DNA of 37,179 bases, taken from the NCBI GenBank assembly GCA_016712675.1, contig JADJQR010000005.1, forward strand, positions 1-37,179, written 5' to 3'. Position 1 is the first letter of the stretch. Every line of letters begins with the position of its first letter. Below, one piece after another: positions 13,618-20,653 of this stretch. Made by a program: the position numbers and the translations under genes. This DNA is from a bacterium. Its GTDB lineage: Bacteria; Krumholzibacteriota; Krumholzibacteriia; LZORAL124-64-63. The notes beneath the pieces are model-generated. The model was given only the letters and a program-made list of their open reading frames with translations, was not told where the DNA came from and did not search any database.

Positions 13618-13799
13618 GGTTTCCTCCGGCTGGGGTGGTGGGATTGGCTGGCGGCGCGGGTCGCGTCGAGGTGGCGCTGGTGTCGCTCGAACAGGGCGGG
13701 CAGGCGCAGCCCGTACACCTCCCAGCCGCAGGCGCAGGTGGCCACGTACAGCCCGCGCCACTGCCGGGGGTGCCCGAGCAGATGCCCGCGGGGGATCAA
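13614..13799 (-). CDS. 61-aa phage protein with CxCG motif
   Basis: Sequence includes HPRQWRGLYVATCACGWEVYG and LPALFERHQRHLDA. The CxCGW...H..H pattern recurs in small actinophage proteins and may bind zinc. The most consistent start is TTG at 13799, overlapping the preceding TGA (TTGA); there is no good ribosome site, so translation would depend on coupling. The end overlaps the next GTG. Confidence 0.5.
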   Translation of the reverse strand: MIPRGHLLGHPRQWRGLYVATCACGWEVYGLRLPALFERHQRHLDATRAASQSHHPSRRKP

Positions 13800-14041
13800 G
13801 ACAGCACCCAGGCGGACAGGAACGACCCGGAGCCGAGCCCGGCGATGACGGTGCTGGCGACCAGCAGCGGGGTGTCGGCGCGGTCCACGTGCTCGACGGC
13901 CTCGAGGTGCAGCCGGTGACGCCGGTACACCTTCAGTTCGTCGCGGGGGTCGACGGCGATGCCGATGCCGCACTCGCACAGCCGGAACGGCCCGTCGGTG
14001 TGGTCGGTCAGCCGGTGACCGTAGGGCGGCCTCACAGCCAC
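13796..14041 (-). CDS. 81-aa protein with Cys motif and C-terminal membrane segment
   Basis: The N-terminus has CECGIGIAVDP, the middle is basic and helical (RRHRLHLEAVEHVD), and the C-terminus LLVASTVIAGLGSGSFLSAWV is one membrane segment. Start is GTG at 14041 (or GTG at 14035), overlapping the upstream gene by about 10 nt. The C-terminal segment resembles that of the upstream 52-aa protein (TIVAGLGAGVFLGVW), so the two may be related. Confidence 0.58.
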   Translation of the reverse strand: MAVRPPYGHRLTDHTDGPFRLCECGIGIAVDPRDELKVYRRHRLHLEAVEHVDRADTPLLVASTVIAGLGSGSFLSAWVLS

Positions 14042-14190
14042 ACCCCCAGGAAGACCCCGGCGCCCAGGCCGGCCACGATCGTGCCGGCCACCGCGGTGGG
14101 GGTGTCCCAGCGGTTCAGGTCGAGGATCCAGGCGATCAGCCCGGCGGCGAAGACGACGGTCAGGAACAGCAGATGAGGCATGGCGATCAT
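14032..14190 (-). CDS. 52-aa two-span membrane protein
   Basis: MIAMPHLLFLTVVFAAGLIA is the first span, then WILDLNRWDTPTA, then a second span (VAGTIVAGLGAGVFLGVWL). Start ATG at 14190 overlaps the preceding stop (ATGA). A small inner-membrane protein of unknown role in the early operon. Confidence 0.62.
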   Translation of the reverse strand: MIAMPHLLFLTVVFAAGLIAWILDLNRWDTPTAVAGTIVAGLGAGVFLGVWL

Positions 14191-14453
14191 GAGGTCACCG
14201 CCGTCCATTCGGCGGTGAACGCCTCCGCCGGCCAGATCCGGAACACCCCGCCGACCTGCACCACCCAGGACCCGATCGGGGCGGTGTCCTCGCCACGCTT
14301 GCCGTCAGACCAGATCGGGACGACAACACTCGACGCCCAGATGTGCCCGCCGCACCAGGCGGCGACCTGCGGCAGGTTCTCGGAGGTGACCCGCATCGCC
14401 TTGCAGCTGGTCACCTTGCGCCGGTACTCGCCCGGCCAGATCGTCTCGCCCAT
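14187..14453 (-). CDS. 88-aa conserved phage protein (PGEYRRK...WCGG type)
   Basis: Starts MGETIWPGEYRRKVTSCKAM and contains VAAWCGGHI and IGSWVVQVGGVFRIWPAEAF. This pattern (YRxK...A...VAxWCGG...GD/GSWVV) is widespread in phages of many hosts, with no firm function known. A strong AAGGAGA ribosome site lies 10 nt upstream, so this gene probably opens the main early block independently of translation of the HTH gene before it. Confidence 0.75.
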   Translation of the reverse strand: MGETIWPGEYRRKVTSCKAMRVTSENLPQVAAWCGGHIWASSVVVPIWSDGKRGEDTAPIGSWVVQVGGVFRIWPAEAFTAEWTAVTS

Positions 14454-14497
14454 CGTCTTGGTCTCCTTGGTCGTCGGTGGATGGTGTTGGGTTTAGG

Positions 14498-14546
14498 GGC
14501 GGCGCCGTCAGCGGTGGAAGGGATGGCCGTTGCTGACGACGCCGCC
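14498..14546 (-). other. Strong hairpin between the HTH gene and the early operon; possible attenuator
   Basis: A 15-bp inverted repeat (14498-14512 and 14532-14546) with one G·U pair and a 19-nt loop. It lies just after the stop of the HTH gene (14553) and before the start of the 14453 gene. No T-run follows, so it is not a classical terminator. Its place suggests control of how much transcription from the 14753 promoter enters the early genes. Confidence 0.6.
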
Positions 14547-14552
14547 GGGCGC

Positions 14553-14753
14553 TCAACCGCCAGGGAGCGCCGGACCTGCGGCCACCTCCTTGAGGGTGTC
14601 GATGTCTGACGGGTCGAACAGGTTCGCGCCACGGATGCCGGGCAACTTCTGGACCGGGGTCAGTCGTCCGTCGCGGACCCACCTGTTGACCGTTGGGATG
14701 GAAACCCGGAGGCGCCCGGCGACCTCGGCGGTTGTGAGCAGGGTTGGTTGCAT
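14553..14753 (-). CDS. Excisionase/MerR-like helix-turn-helix protein
   Basis: A 66-aa protein: LLTTAEVAGRLRVSIPTVNR followed by WVRDGRLTPVQKLPG, then NLFDPSDIDTL. This is the HTH_17 (excisionase-family) fold of which phages use variants as Xis or as repressor/antirepressor. No integrase is in the window, so a regulatory role is more likely than excision. The start at 14753 fits a leaderless transcript from the promoter at 14761-14789. A longer frame upstream includes an ATG at 14771, but that lies within the promoter. Confidence 0.8.
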   Translation of the reverse strand: MQPTLLTTAEVAGRLRVSIPTVNRWVRDGRLTPVQKLPGIRGANLFDPSDIDTLKEVAAGPALPGG

Positions 14754-14760
14754 GGGACCA

Positions 14761-14789
14761 ACCTTGTGCATACGCACAATCTTTGTCAA
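14761..14789 (-). promoter_or_regulatory. Leaderless promoter for the early operon, with internal operator palindrome
   Basis: Minus-strand TTGACA (14784-14789), a 17-nt spacer and CAAGGT (14761-14766), then 7 nt to the ATG at 14753. The -35 is perfect; the -10 is weak but keeps the A-second/T-sixth positions. A perfect palindrome TTGTGCGTATGCACAA (14764-14779) covers the -10 and spacer, where a bound regulator would block RNA polymerase. Confidence 0.65.
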
Positions 14790-15038
14790 GCACATTGGAA
14801 CGACACGCCGCACAAAGTTAGGAACCCGCCTAGTGGGCGACTGCCCGAGCAGCACCCGCACGGCGTCGATATGTCGCGGTCGACGACGACGATCTGACGC
14901 GGGCGGCTGCGGGTGCGTGGGCGGCGGCATAGGGGACGCCGGGGTCATCCTTTCGGGTGATGTTCCAGAATCTTCCCCTTCTGGTGTTGACATTCTCAGC
15001 ACCGGGGGTCATAGTGGATACATGAGCACAACGCACAA
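14764..15038. promoter_or_regulatory. GCACAA operator array in the divergent control region
   Basis: GCACAA half-sites occur at 14774-14779 (within the palindrome TTGTGC-ATAC-GCACAA on the plus strand, 14764-14779), 14810-14815, 15026-15031 and 15033-15038. The last two form a direct repeat right at the leaderless start of the rightward gene. The 14754-15021 interval contains no gene that I can support and appears to be a regulatory switch. Confidence 0.5.
14987..15015 (+). promoter_or_regulatory. Leaderless promoter for the rightward three-gene operon
   Basis: TTGACA (14987-14992), exactly 17 nt, then CATAGT (15010-15015, 4 of 6 matches to TATAAT), then 6 nt to the ATG at 15022. The predicted +1 is the A of the start codon, so the mRNA would be leaderless; no Shine-Dalgarno is present, in agreement. 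Confidence 0.7.
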
Positions 15039-15339
15039 GGTCCAGACGACAGCAACCATCGCCACCACCACCATGCAGCAACTCAGCGTGAACCCCGCCG
15101 CCGACTTCCTGAAGCCCGGCACCTACGCGATCATCGCGGTCGACACTGACACGATGGGCATCGAGTTCATCACCGTCGCCGACGCCGGCGAGGTCGTCGA
15201 GGCCATCGCCACCGACCACATGTGCCGCATGAACGACCTCGAGAACGGTGACGACCCGATGTGCGTCGACGAGTACCGCATCTTCTTCGCATCCGGCACC
15301 GCCTTCAACGGCTCGGCGATTGCGCTGGTGACCCCGTGA
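15022..15339 (+). CDS. 105-aa protein, first gene of the rightward operon
   Basis: An acidic protein with a Thr-rich N-terminus (MSTTHKVQTTATIATTTMQQ), a β-rich middle (GTYAIIAVDTDTMGIEFITVADAGEVVEAI) and a C-terminal DEYRIFFASGTAFNGSAIAL. I do not recognise it. Start at 15022 is supported by the promoter position; the longer upstream frame is rejected because it runs through the control region. The stop overlaps the next GTG (GTGA). It is encoded opposite to everything else together with an HTH protein, the usual place for lysogeny or immunity functions, but nothing in the sequence proves this. Confidence 0.72.
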   Translation: MSTTHKVQTTATIATTTMQQLSVNPAADFLKPGTYAIIAVDTDTMGIEFITVADAGEVVEAIATDHMCRMNDLENGDDPMCVDEYRIFFASGTAFNGSAIALVTP

Positions 15340-15521
15340 CCCCCACCGAAACCCTCGCCGTCGCTGCCGGCAACTACCGCGTCGCGCAGGAGAACCTCGA
15401 CACCCGCCGCGAGCAACTCGCCCAGGCCGTCCGCGACGCCATCGCCGACGGCATGTCCCAGAGCGAGGCCGCCCGCATCGTCGGCGTCGACCGGCTCACG
15501 ATCCGCAAGTGGCTCAGTTAG
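15336..15521 (+). CDS. 61-aa helix-turn-helix protein
   Basis: The N-terminal coiled helix (ETLAVAAGNYRVAQENLDTR) continues to a C-terminal helix-turn-helix, DGMSQSEAARIVGVDRLTIR followed by KWL at the end, of the resolvase/Psq type. The GTG start at 15336 overlaps the preceding TGA. A small DNA-binding protein, candidate regulator of the adjacent GCACAA sites. Confidence 0.75.
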   Translation: MTPTETLAVAAGNYRVAQENLDTRREQLAQAVRDAIADGMSQSEAARIVGVDRLTIRKWLS

Positions 15522-15534
15522 GAGGGTGGCCGAC

Positions 15535-15765
15535 ATGAAACGCTCCACAGTTCATGCCCGGCGGGTGAAGGCCTGCACCATCTGCGGCCGACCGCAGCAC
15601 GGGAACGGCGGGGCCGTGTCGCATGGCCGCGGGCACGTCCGGCGGGGTGAGGCTGTCGAACTCGTCTGGGAGCGGGCAGGTAGGGTCCGCCGCCGGTTTG
15701 TCCGGTCCACCGACCGTGCGCTCATCGAGGACCTTCAACGGAACTTCGGTTACACGCGGCTGTGA
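15535..15765 (+). CDS. 76-aa basic protein with Cys/His N-terminus
   Basis: CTICGRPQHGNGGAVSHGRG and a following H give a possible zinc site (CxxC, H, H, H), followed by a β-rich basic part (AVELVWERAGRVRRRFVRST). ATG at 15535 is 9 nt after a strong GGAGG; a GTG nearer to that site (15526) is too close to use. Last gene before the convergent terminator. Function unknown. Confidence 0.68.
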   Translation: MKRSTVHARRVKACTICGRPQHGNGGAVSHGRGHVRRGEAVELVWERAGRVRRRFVRSTDRALIEDLQRNFGYTRL

Positions 15766-15785
15766 AGTCGTGTCGCACCTGAACG

Positions 15786-15830
15786 CAAAATAGCCCCCGC
15801 TCCGACCCTTGTGAGGTCGAAGCGGGGGCT
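15786..15830 (-). terminator. Strong terminator after the late operon
   Basis: A 16-bp stem (arms 15792-15807 and 15815-15830, one mismatch) with a 7-nt loop. On the minus strand it is followed by TATTTTG, a U-tract fitting an intrinsic terminator for the lysis/late transcript. On the plus strand no T-run follows, though the stem could still slow the convergent rightward transcript. The remaining parts of 15766-15868 hold nothing else that I see. Confidence 0.82.
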
Positions 15831-15868
15831 TCGTGCTGCGGCGAGTGCGGAGGATACGCCGCAGGTCC

Positions 15869-16381
15869 TTACTTGCCCTCGATGGGGCGGTTCTTGCGGT
15901 GGCTCCAGCGCCTAGACTTGCTGGGCCGCCAGGTGCTGTCGTAGTTGTCACCGGCCAGGCCGTCGCGGTAACGCTCGTAGGAGTTGACCTGCGCCTTCGC
16001 GCCGGGGCTGGCGGTGCGGTGCCCGCGCAGCACGGCGTGAGCGTGGTCGTTGCTGCCGTTGGCACCCCACAGTGCGCCCTCCCTGGCCCACGCGGCGAAC
16101 CCGGCGCGGCGCAGCCACTTCACGGTGGCGCGGCGCTGCTTGCGCGTCAGCCCGGCGAACATGATGTCCACGGCGCCGCCACCGGAGTGCGTGCCGGCGG
16201 ACAGACTGCCGTCGGAGTAGGAGCCCTGGCCGATGCGCCACGGGCCGCGCTTCTTCGGCGCCACGGCGATGTAGTGGCGCTCAGCCCACTTCAGCGCACT
16301 GACCGTGCGGTTGTCGAAGCGGTGGCCGCGCCACGTGACTTTCGCGTACGGCTTGGAGGCGTTGCCGAGGATCTTGCCCAT
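15869..16381 (-). CDS. Endolysin, peptidase M15-type
   Basis: A 170-aa protein. GTHSGGGAVDI (H65 and D72) and NDHAHAVLRG (H113, H115) are the HxxxxxxD ... HxH zinc ligands and catalytic residues of VanY/M15 peptidases, which cut peptidoglycan stem peptides. There is no signal peptide, so export depends on the holin encoded immediately upstream. A basic C-terminal tail (RPSKSRRWSHRKNRPIEG) may bind the cell wall. It is the last gene of the late operon, just before the terminator, the normal place for lysis genes. Confidence 0.88.
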   Translation of the reverse strand: MGKILGNASKPYAKVTWRGHRFDNRTVSALKWAERHYIAVAPKKRGPWRIGQGSYSDGSLSAGTHSGGGAVDIMFAGLTRKQRRATVKWLRRAGFAAWAREGALWGANGSNDHAHAVLRGHRTASPGAKAQVNSYERYRDGLAGDNYDSTWRPSKSRRWSHRKNRPIEGK

Positions 16382-16383
16382 GA

Positions 16384-16632
16384 TCAGTAGTCGTCCAATC
16401 CCTCATCGCGGACCTTGTCGACCGTGGCCGGTGAGTACGTCGCGGCCCGGGTGGTCTCGCCCTGGACCAGGGCCAGCAGGGCGAACAGCAGACCGATGGC
16501 GCCGGTGACGGTCGCATCGACGTCGGTGGACACCGCCACCCCGGCCGAGGCCAGCAGCATGACCACGGCGGTCCACACCGCACGCACCCGTGCCGGTTCG
16601 ATGTAGTTGAGTCGTCGCAGGATGTTACTCAT
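16384..16632 (-). CDS. Holin-like two-span membrane protein
   Basis: An 82-aa protein: VWTAVVMLLASAGVAVS and ATVTGAIGLLFALLALVQG are two membrane segments with a short polar loop (TDVDA), and the ends are charged. This is the usual size and topology of actinophage holins. The adjacent downstream gene is the endolysin, and its start overlaps the previous stop by 8 nt. Confidence 0.78.
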   Translation of the reverse strand: MSNILRRLNYIEPARVRAVWTAVVMLLASAGVAVSTDVDATVTGAIGLLFALLALVQGETTRAATYSPATVDKVRDEGLDDY

Positions 16633-16786
16633 CGGTGTCCTCCTTGGACTTGTTGGGACGGCTGAAACGGTCGAGAAAGGGCCAGTGCTGGTCCGGGGGG
16701 AGCACGTAGTCGATGAGCCGCTTGGCCAGGTAGAGGCTGGCCGGGGCCAGGACGGCGACCCAGAACGCTATCCATGCGCCGCTCAT
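16625..16786 (-). CDS. 53-aa single-span membrane protein of the lysis block
   Basis: MSGAWIAFWVAVLAPASLYL starts with one membrane segment, followed by a polar tail (DRFSRPNKSKEDTDE). The ATG overlaps the upstream stop (ATGA). A second holin or a holin-associated factor is likely from the position and topology. Confidence 0.65.
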   Translation of the reverse strand: MSGAWIAFWVAVLAPASLYLAKRLIDYVLPPDQHWPFLDRFSRPNKSKEDTDE

Positions 16787-17184
16787 CGCTGCTCCCTGTC
16801 GAGCACCTCCAGCAGCCACGCGCCGCTGCTGGCAACCGACCATGCGAACGCCAGCCAGCCGCTAACGCTGGTCCATGTCGTGTCGTAGATGACCACGGCC
16901 CACACCCCTGCCCACACCCCGACGGTGATAAACAGGCCGTGCGCCATCCAGTCGTCGCGCTGGTACCACCAGCCGACCCACAGCAGCATCACCGCGGCGA
17001 AGCCTGCCACCCCGATCAGCTGCCCGGGAAACTCGTTGAGCAGGTGCCCGATGGCCACGCCGGAGAGGATCGCCCACGACACGACGAACGTGGAGAACGA
17101 CACGGCGAACGCGTACGGCTTGACGGTGCGGCGGAGGATCCGCCACGGCAGGGTGCGGCCGTCAGCCTTGGTTGTGGCGCTCAT
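16783..17184 (-). CDS. 133-aa membrane protein with about four spans
   Basis: Hydrophobic segments occur at about residues 24-46 (YAFAVSFSTFVVSWAILSGV), 53-71 (QLIGVAGFAAVMLLWVGWW), 80-100 (HGLFITVGVWAGVWAVVIY) and 107-126. It begins with a basic N-terminus and ends with LLEVLDREQR. It stands among the lysis genes, like the small multi-span proteins of unknown role found beside holins in actinophages. Overlap with the tail fibre stop (ATGA). Confidence 0.7.
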   Translation of the reverse strand: MSATTKADGRTLPWRILRRTVKPYAFAVSFSTFVVSWAILSGVAIGHLLNEFPGQLIGVAGFAAVMLLWVGWWYQRDDWMAHGLFITVGVWAGVWAVVIYDTTWTSVSGWLAFAWSVASSGAWLLEVLDREQR

Positions 17185-18854
17185 GTCGGCATGACCCCGC
17201 CGGGGAGCAACAGCGGGTAGTAGCGATACGCCAGCGTGTTATGCACCGTGCCGGCTGCGACGACGGCACCGTTGACCGTGGGGCTCGACCAGTACGCCGG
17301 GTACATCTTCTTGGTGCTGCTGACGACATAGAGTTGGTGACGGGTCGAGTTGGTCAGTCGGTTGGCGGCGGTGCTCGTGTTCGCTTCGCAGTAGCCCATC
17401 TGCAACGCGAGGTCAGTGGTGCCGTCAGACTTCAAGGCCTGTTGCTGCATCTCTGTCAGCGGCGTGCCCGCGCTGACGAGGTCGGACGTCGCCCACGTCG
17501 TGGACGTTCCGATCGCGGAGGTCAGGACGCCCGCGCTGATGTCCAAGCCGTTCTTGGCGTTGAACCCTGGCGCCGTGTACTTGACCGAACCGCCCGCGGG
17601 GGTTGTCAGAGGGATCGCCTGAAGCGCGCCCGACGAGTAGTCGAGGAACTGGGCGGTGTTGAACGTCAGTTGCCGCCGCAGCAGGGTCAGGGGGCCGTAG
17701 CGCTCGATCGTGTCCGTGAATACAAGCCCCGGCGTTGCGGCAGCGGCCCAGGCCGTCGGCGTTCCACCGACGTTCGCGACGGCGGTGTCGATGAACGACT
17801 TGTAGTCGGGGACGGTGTAGGTGCAGGTGATGACGATGGGTGTGATCCCGTCGGTCGTGCCCTCCGGTGTTTCGCATGACACGGTGACACCGGTCGAGGT
17901 CGGGTACAACTGATCGCTTGTCGCGTTGGCGGCAGCGGTCACCGACGAGGTATGTACCGCGCCAGCGGAATGCGTCATCACCTGCCCCGAAGTGATGCCG
18001 GTGTAGTCCGGGGTGAACGAGCCACCAGACTGCGACTTGACGGGCTCCAGGAACCACAGGACGTTCCCCACCACGGCCGCCAGCGTGTAGACCTTCCCAC
18101 TGCCACCGGCCCACTGGGAGCCGAGGTCGGCGGAGGTCTTGTCATGCCCCACGATGGTGAGTTTCCAGCAGCGCCAGCCGTGCGACCCACCGATATACGA
18201 CCCCCACAGGGCGATGGGGCCGAGATCGTCGATGATCTGATGCACGCTGTACGTGGGCCCAGGCGACTGCGGGGGCCACACGGTGTCGCCTGAGTTGAAC
18301 CGCTGAAGATCGTAGAACCGGGTGGTGCCGTTGGGGGAGCCGGTCAGTTCGATGGACTGCACCAGGATCTTCCCGTCGGTGGTCGGCCACGAGTGCCCCA
18401 CCTTGCCGGATGTGCGGTGAGTCTTGCCGGTGGACTGAACGGCGGCCAGGTCTTGCATGATCTTGGCCTGCCGGGGGATGGATGACCGCGCGGCCCAGGC
18501 CGCCGCAGAGTCACGACGAAGTGAGGACACGGGATGGGCATCGTCGGCAATCTTCGCGGCGGTGACGGCGGCGTCTTGGATGGCGGCGGTGTCCACGGAG
18601 TCGTTAGCGATCTGGGCGGCACCCACACTGTTGGTGCCCAGGTTCGTGCCCGCCTCGATGGCGGTCAGCCGCGCCGCTACCGTCGCATCGCTGCCGGACG
18701 GGTTGGCCCCGAGTTCGGTCTGCACCGCCTCGATGGCGTCGCCCAGGTCGTTGTGCATGTCGCGGTGGGTGCGCCCGCCGACCGCGTCGGAGGTCTTCTT
18801 GTCACTGGCGATGGTGTCGAACGAGTCGAGACTGCCGGGGTAGGTGGATGCCAC
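17181..18854 (-). CDS. Tail fibre or receptor-binding protein
   Basis: A 557-aa protein. The N-terminus (STYPGSLDSFDTIASDKKTS, then HRDMHNDLGDAIEAVQTELG) is a typical start for phage fibre or minor tail proteins, followed by short coiled, alanine-rich repeats (NSVGAAQIANDSVDTAAIQD). The large C-terminal part is β-rich, with Gly/Ser/Thr-rich loops and several Cys, and lacks a recognisable enzymatic motif. The position after the baseplate genes and the second fibre-like gene supports host recognition. Specificity cannot be read from sequence. Confidence 0.72.
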   Translation of the reverse strand: MASTYPGSLDSFDTIASDKKTSDAVGGRTHRDMHNDLGDAIEAVQTELGANPSGSDATVAARLTAIEAGTNLGTNSVGAAQIANDSVDTAAIQDAAVTAAKIADDAHPVSSLRRDSAAAWAARSSIPRQAKIMQDLAAVQSTGKTHRTSGKVGHSWPTTDGKILVQSIELTGSPNGTTRFYDLQRFNSGDTVWPPQSPGPTYSVHQIIDDLGPIALWGSYIGGSHGWRCWKLTIVGHDKTSADLGSQWAGGSGKVYTLAAVVGNVLWFLEPVKSQSGGSFTPDYTGITSGQVMTHSAGAVHTSSVTAAANATSDQLYPTSTGVTVSCETPEGTTDGITPIVITCTYTVPDYKSFIDTAVANVGGTPTAWAAAATPGLVFTDTIERYGPLTLLRRQLTFNTAQFLDYSSGALQAIPLTTPAGGSVKYTAPGFNAKNGLDISAGVLTSAIGTSTTWATSDLVSAGTPLTEMQQQALKSDGTTDLALQMGYCEANTSTAANRLTNSTRHQLYVVSSTKKMYPAYWSSPTVNGAVVAAGTVHNTLAYRYYPLLLPGGVMPT

Positions 18855-18876
18855 AGTTGCTCCTTCAGGTGGGGGC

Positions 18877-19149
18877 TTACTTGAACAGGCGATCGGCGAT
18901 GACCAGGCCGACAGCGAGGCAGGCGGCGATGGTGGACGCGACAGCGGTCCAGTTGGTCTTCGCGGGTTTCTGACTGTCGATCTCGGCGAGCTGCTGCTTC
19001 ATCGTCGCCATGCTGGTTTCGACGTCGCGGACGCGGCGGTCGAGGCCGTTGACGCTGACGGTCAGCGCGGCGTTGCTGGCGATGATGGCGTCGAGTTTGC
19101 CTTCGAGTCGTGCTAGCGACACTTCCCACGATGAGTCGGCTGACGGCAT
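18877..19149 (-). CDS. Coiled-coil tail-anchored membrane protein (XhlA-like)
   Basis: A 90-aa protein: residues ~8-60 are heptad-rich (LARLEGKLDAIIASNAALTV ... LDRRVRDVETSMATMKQQLAEI) and the C-terminal segment (WTAVASTIAACLAVGLVIA) is a membrane anchor. This is the layout of the XhlA/haemolysin-type lysis accessory proteins of phage. The ATG lies next to the previous stop (TGACATG). Confidence 0.65.
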   Translation of the reverse strand: MPSADSSWEVSLARLEGKLDAIIASNAALTVSVNGLDRRVRDVETSMATMKQQLAEIDSQKPAKTNWTAVASTIAACLAVGLVIADRLFK

Positions 19150-19150
19150 G

Positions 19151-19945
19151 TCACGTCGCCTCGTAGGTGAAGTCCCACGACAGCGTCGTGGTACCGAGCC
19201 CGATGAATGTGGACGCGATGCTCGAGCTCAGGAACGTCACCGGGGAGTTGATCCCTGAGATCTGCATGGCGTTGCAGTAAGAGGCGCCGTAGGCCTGCTC
19301 CAGCCAGTAATGCCCCACCTGACCGGCAGCGTCAATCTGCAGCATCCCGATGCGACGGGCGTAAACAGCCGTTGAGCGCGGCGTCACGGGCAGCGGGATC
19401 CGGTAGTTGCCGGACCCGGCGGCGGACACTGTCATCTGCGCCTTGCCGATGACGGTCTTGCCGATCTGCATGTAACGCGACTCTGCGGTCACGTTCGACG
19501 CGGTTGGGTTCGACGACGACGCGGTCAGCGTCGGTGTCCACGCTGTCCAGGTGCCGAGCGCGGCGACGCTGGCGTCGGTGGCGGCGAGTTGCTCGTACCT
19601 GACGGCGTCGCCATTGGTGGTGGCCGCGGCCAGGCCCGTGACCTTGTTCGACCCCATCGCGATGTTGCCGGCCATCGTGCCGCCTGCCAGCAGCAGCGCC
19701 GCGGCGTCGATGTTCGCGAACGTCGACCCATTGGACACCTGCAGCTTCGACGTCGTCGAGTTGTAGACGACCCGGCCTGCGGGCTTCTCACCGGCGGCCA
19801 GGCCGGAGATCTCCGCGGACGTCAGCGACTCGATGCCGGGCGCCTCGTCGAGACGTTCCGCGAGAGCCTGCATGTCGGCGGGGACGTCGTTGGCGTCGGC
19901 GCCCTCCGGGTACGGCAGCGCCAGGACGTCGGTGGTGTCGGCCAT
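19151..19945 (-). CDS. Tail fibre / tail collar-like protein
   Basis: A 264-aa protein. The N-terminal VLALPYPEGADANDVPADMQ leads to ALAERLDEAP, then GRVVYNSTTSKLQVSNGSTF, then AGNIAMGSNKVTGLAAATTN, a repeat common in phage fibres. The C-terminal part is β-rich and carbohydrate-binding-like in character. Start ATG at 19945 follows a strong AAGGAGA; the longer frame reaching 20164 runs into the previous gene and is not used. Probably a distal fibre working with 17181-18854. Confidence 0.7.
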   Translation of the reverse strand: MADTTDVLALPYPEGADANDVPADMQALAERLDEAPGIESLTSAEISGLAAGEKPAGRVVYNSTTSKLQVSNGSTFANIDAAALLLAGGTMAGNIAMGSNKVTGLAAATTNGDAVRYEQLAATDASVAALGTWTAWTPTLTASSSNPTASNVTAESRYMQIGKTVIGKAQMTVSAAGSGNYRIPLPVTPRSTAVYARRIGMLQIDAAGQVGHYWLEQAYGASYCNAMQISGINSPVTFLSSSIASTFIGLGTTTLSWDFTYEAT

Positions 19946-19956
19946 CAAAGGTCTCC

Positions 19957-20643
19957 TTACGAGAAGCGGAGTTCGGTGTAGGTGAGAGCGGACGCGGTCA
20001 TGTTGCTGTACGTGGTGTAGGCGGTGTCCAGGTCGTCGTATGTCACCGGCGTTGACGACGTCAGGGTCAGGTTCGCCCCGGCCGGCTTCTCCCGCATCGC
20101 AGCGGCCAGCGTCGCCGCCGAGTCGACAACCTCGGTGGAGTCGACCTGCACCTCGATCGCCCACGGGTCACCGCCGACAGCGGTGGTGACCTGACAGAAC
20201 CGGTCCCCGGTCAGTGTGGCCTGCACTGCCGCTTGGATGCCTGCGGCCGACCCGTGGGCCTGCGCACCCGCCCGGGTCAGATACCAGCGGGCGTTCGAGG
20301 TGTCCATGCCGACGACCGGGACACCGATCAGCCAGCCGAGCCACGGCAGCCAGCCCGCCGGCGAGGTCGCCGGGTTCACCGGCTCCGAAGTGCCCGACGC
20401 GGACGTGTCAGGGTCGGCGTCGTTGATGAACTTCGCCACCGGGTGCGCGGCGTCACCGATGCTGGCCATGAACCGCAGCAGCTCGTCGCGGGTGTCGGCG
20501 TCGCGGACATATTCGGGCAGCAGGTCGAACAGCCGCTGCCCCGTCCTGGTGATCCCGGTCGGGGCGCCGGTGTCGTACAGCGGCCACCCGTCGTAGGACA
20601 GGTCGAAGTCGTACAGCGCGTCGAAGTCGTAGACGTACGGCAT
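19957..20643 (-). CDS. Baseplate wedge protein, tail protein I-like
   Basis: A 228-aa protein. It follows the J-like gene and has the tail-protein-I pattern: an N-terminal LFDLLPEYVRDADTRDELLR segment, GWLPWLGWLIGVPV and RWYLTRAGAQAHGSAAGIQA (the conserved RA...GT/SxxGI region), and a β-rich C-terminus. In P2/PBSX-like phages this protein connects the baseplate wedge to the fibres. The order W/25-like, J, I, fibre supports the assignment. Confidence 0.78.
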   Translation of the reverse strand: MPYVYDFDALYDFDLSYDGWPLYDTGAPTGITRTGQRLFDLLPEYVRDADTRDELLRFMASIGDAAHPVAKFINDADPDTSASGTSEPVNPATSPAGWLPWLGWLIGVPVVGMDTSNARWYLTRAGAQAHGSAAGIQAAVQATLTGDRFCQVTTAVGGDPWAIEVQVDSTEVVDSAATLAAAMREKPAGANLTLTSSTPVTYDDLDTAYTTYSNMTASALTYTELRFS

Positions 20644-20653
20644 GACCCGCCTC

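Noticed and set aside
14553-14753. True excisionase implying an integrated prophage
   Set aside because: No integrase, attP-like core or tRNA fragment is visible in the window, so the HTH_17 protein is more safely called a regulator.
14530-15339. 269-aa plus-strand frame extending the 15022 gene upstream
   Set aside because: The upstream part overlaps the HTH gene on the other strand and passes through both promoters; the leaderless start at 15022 is better supported.
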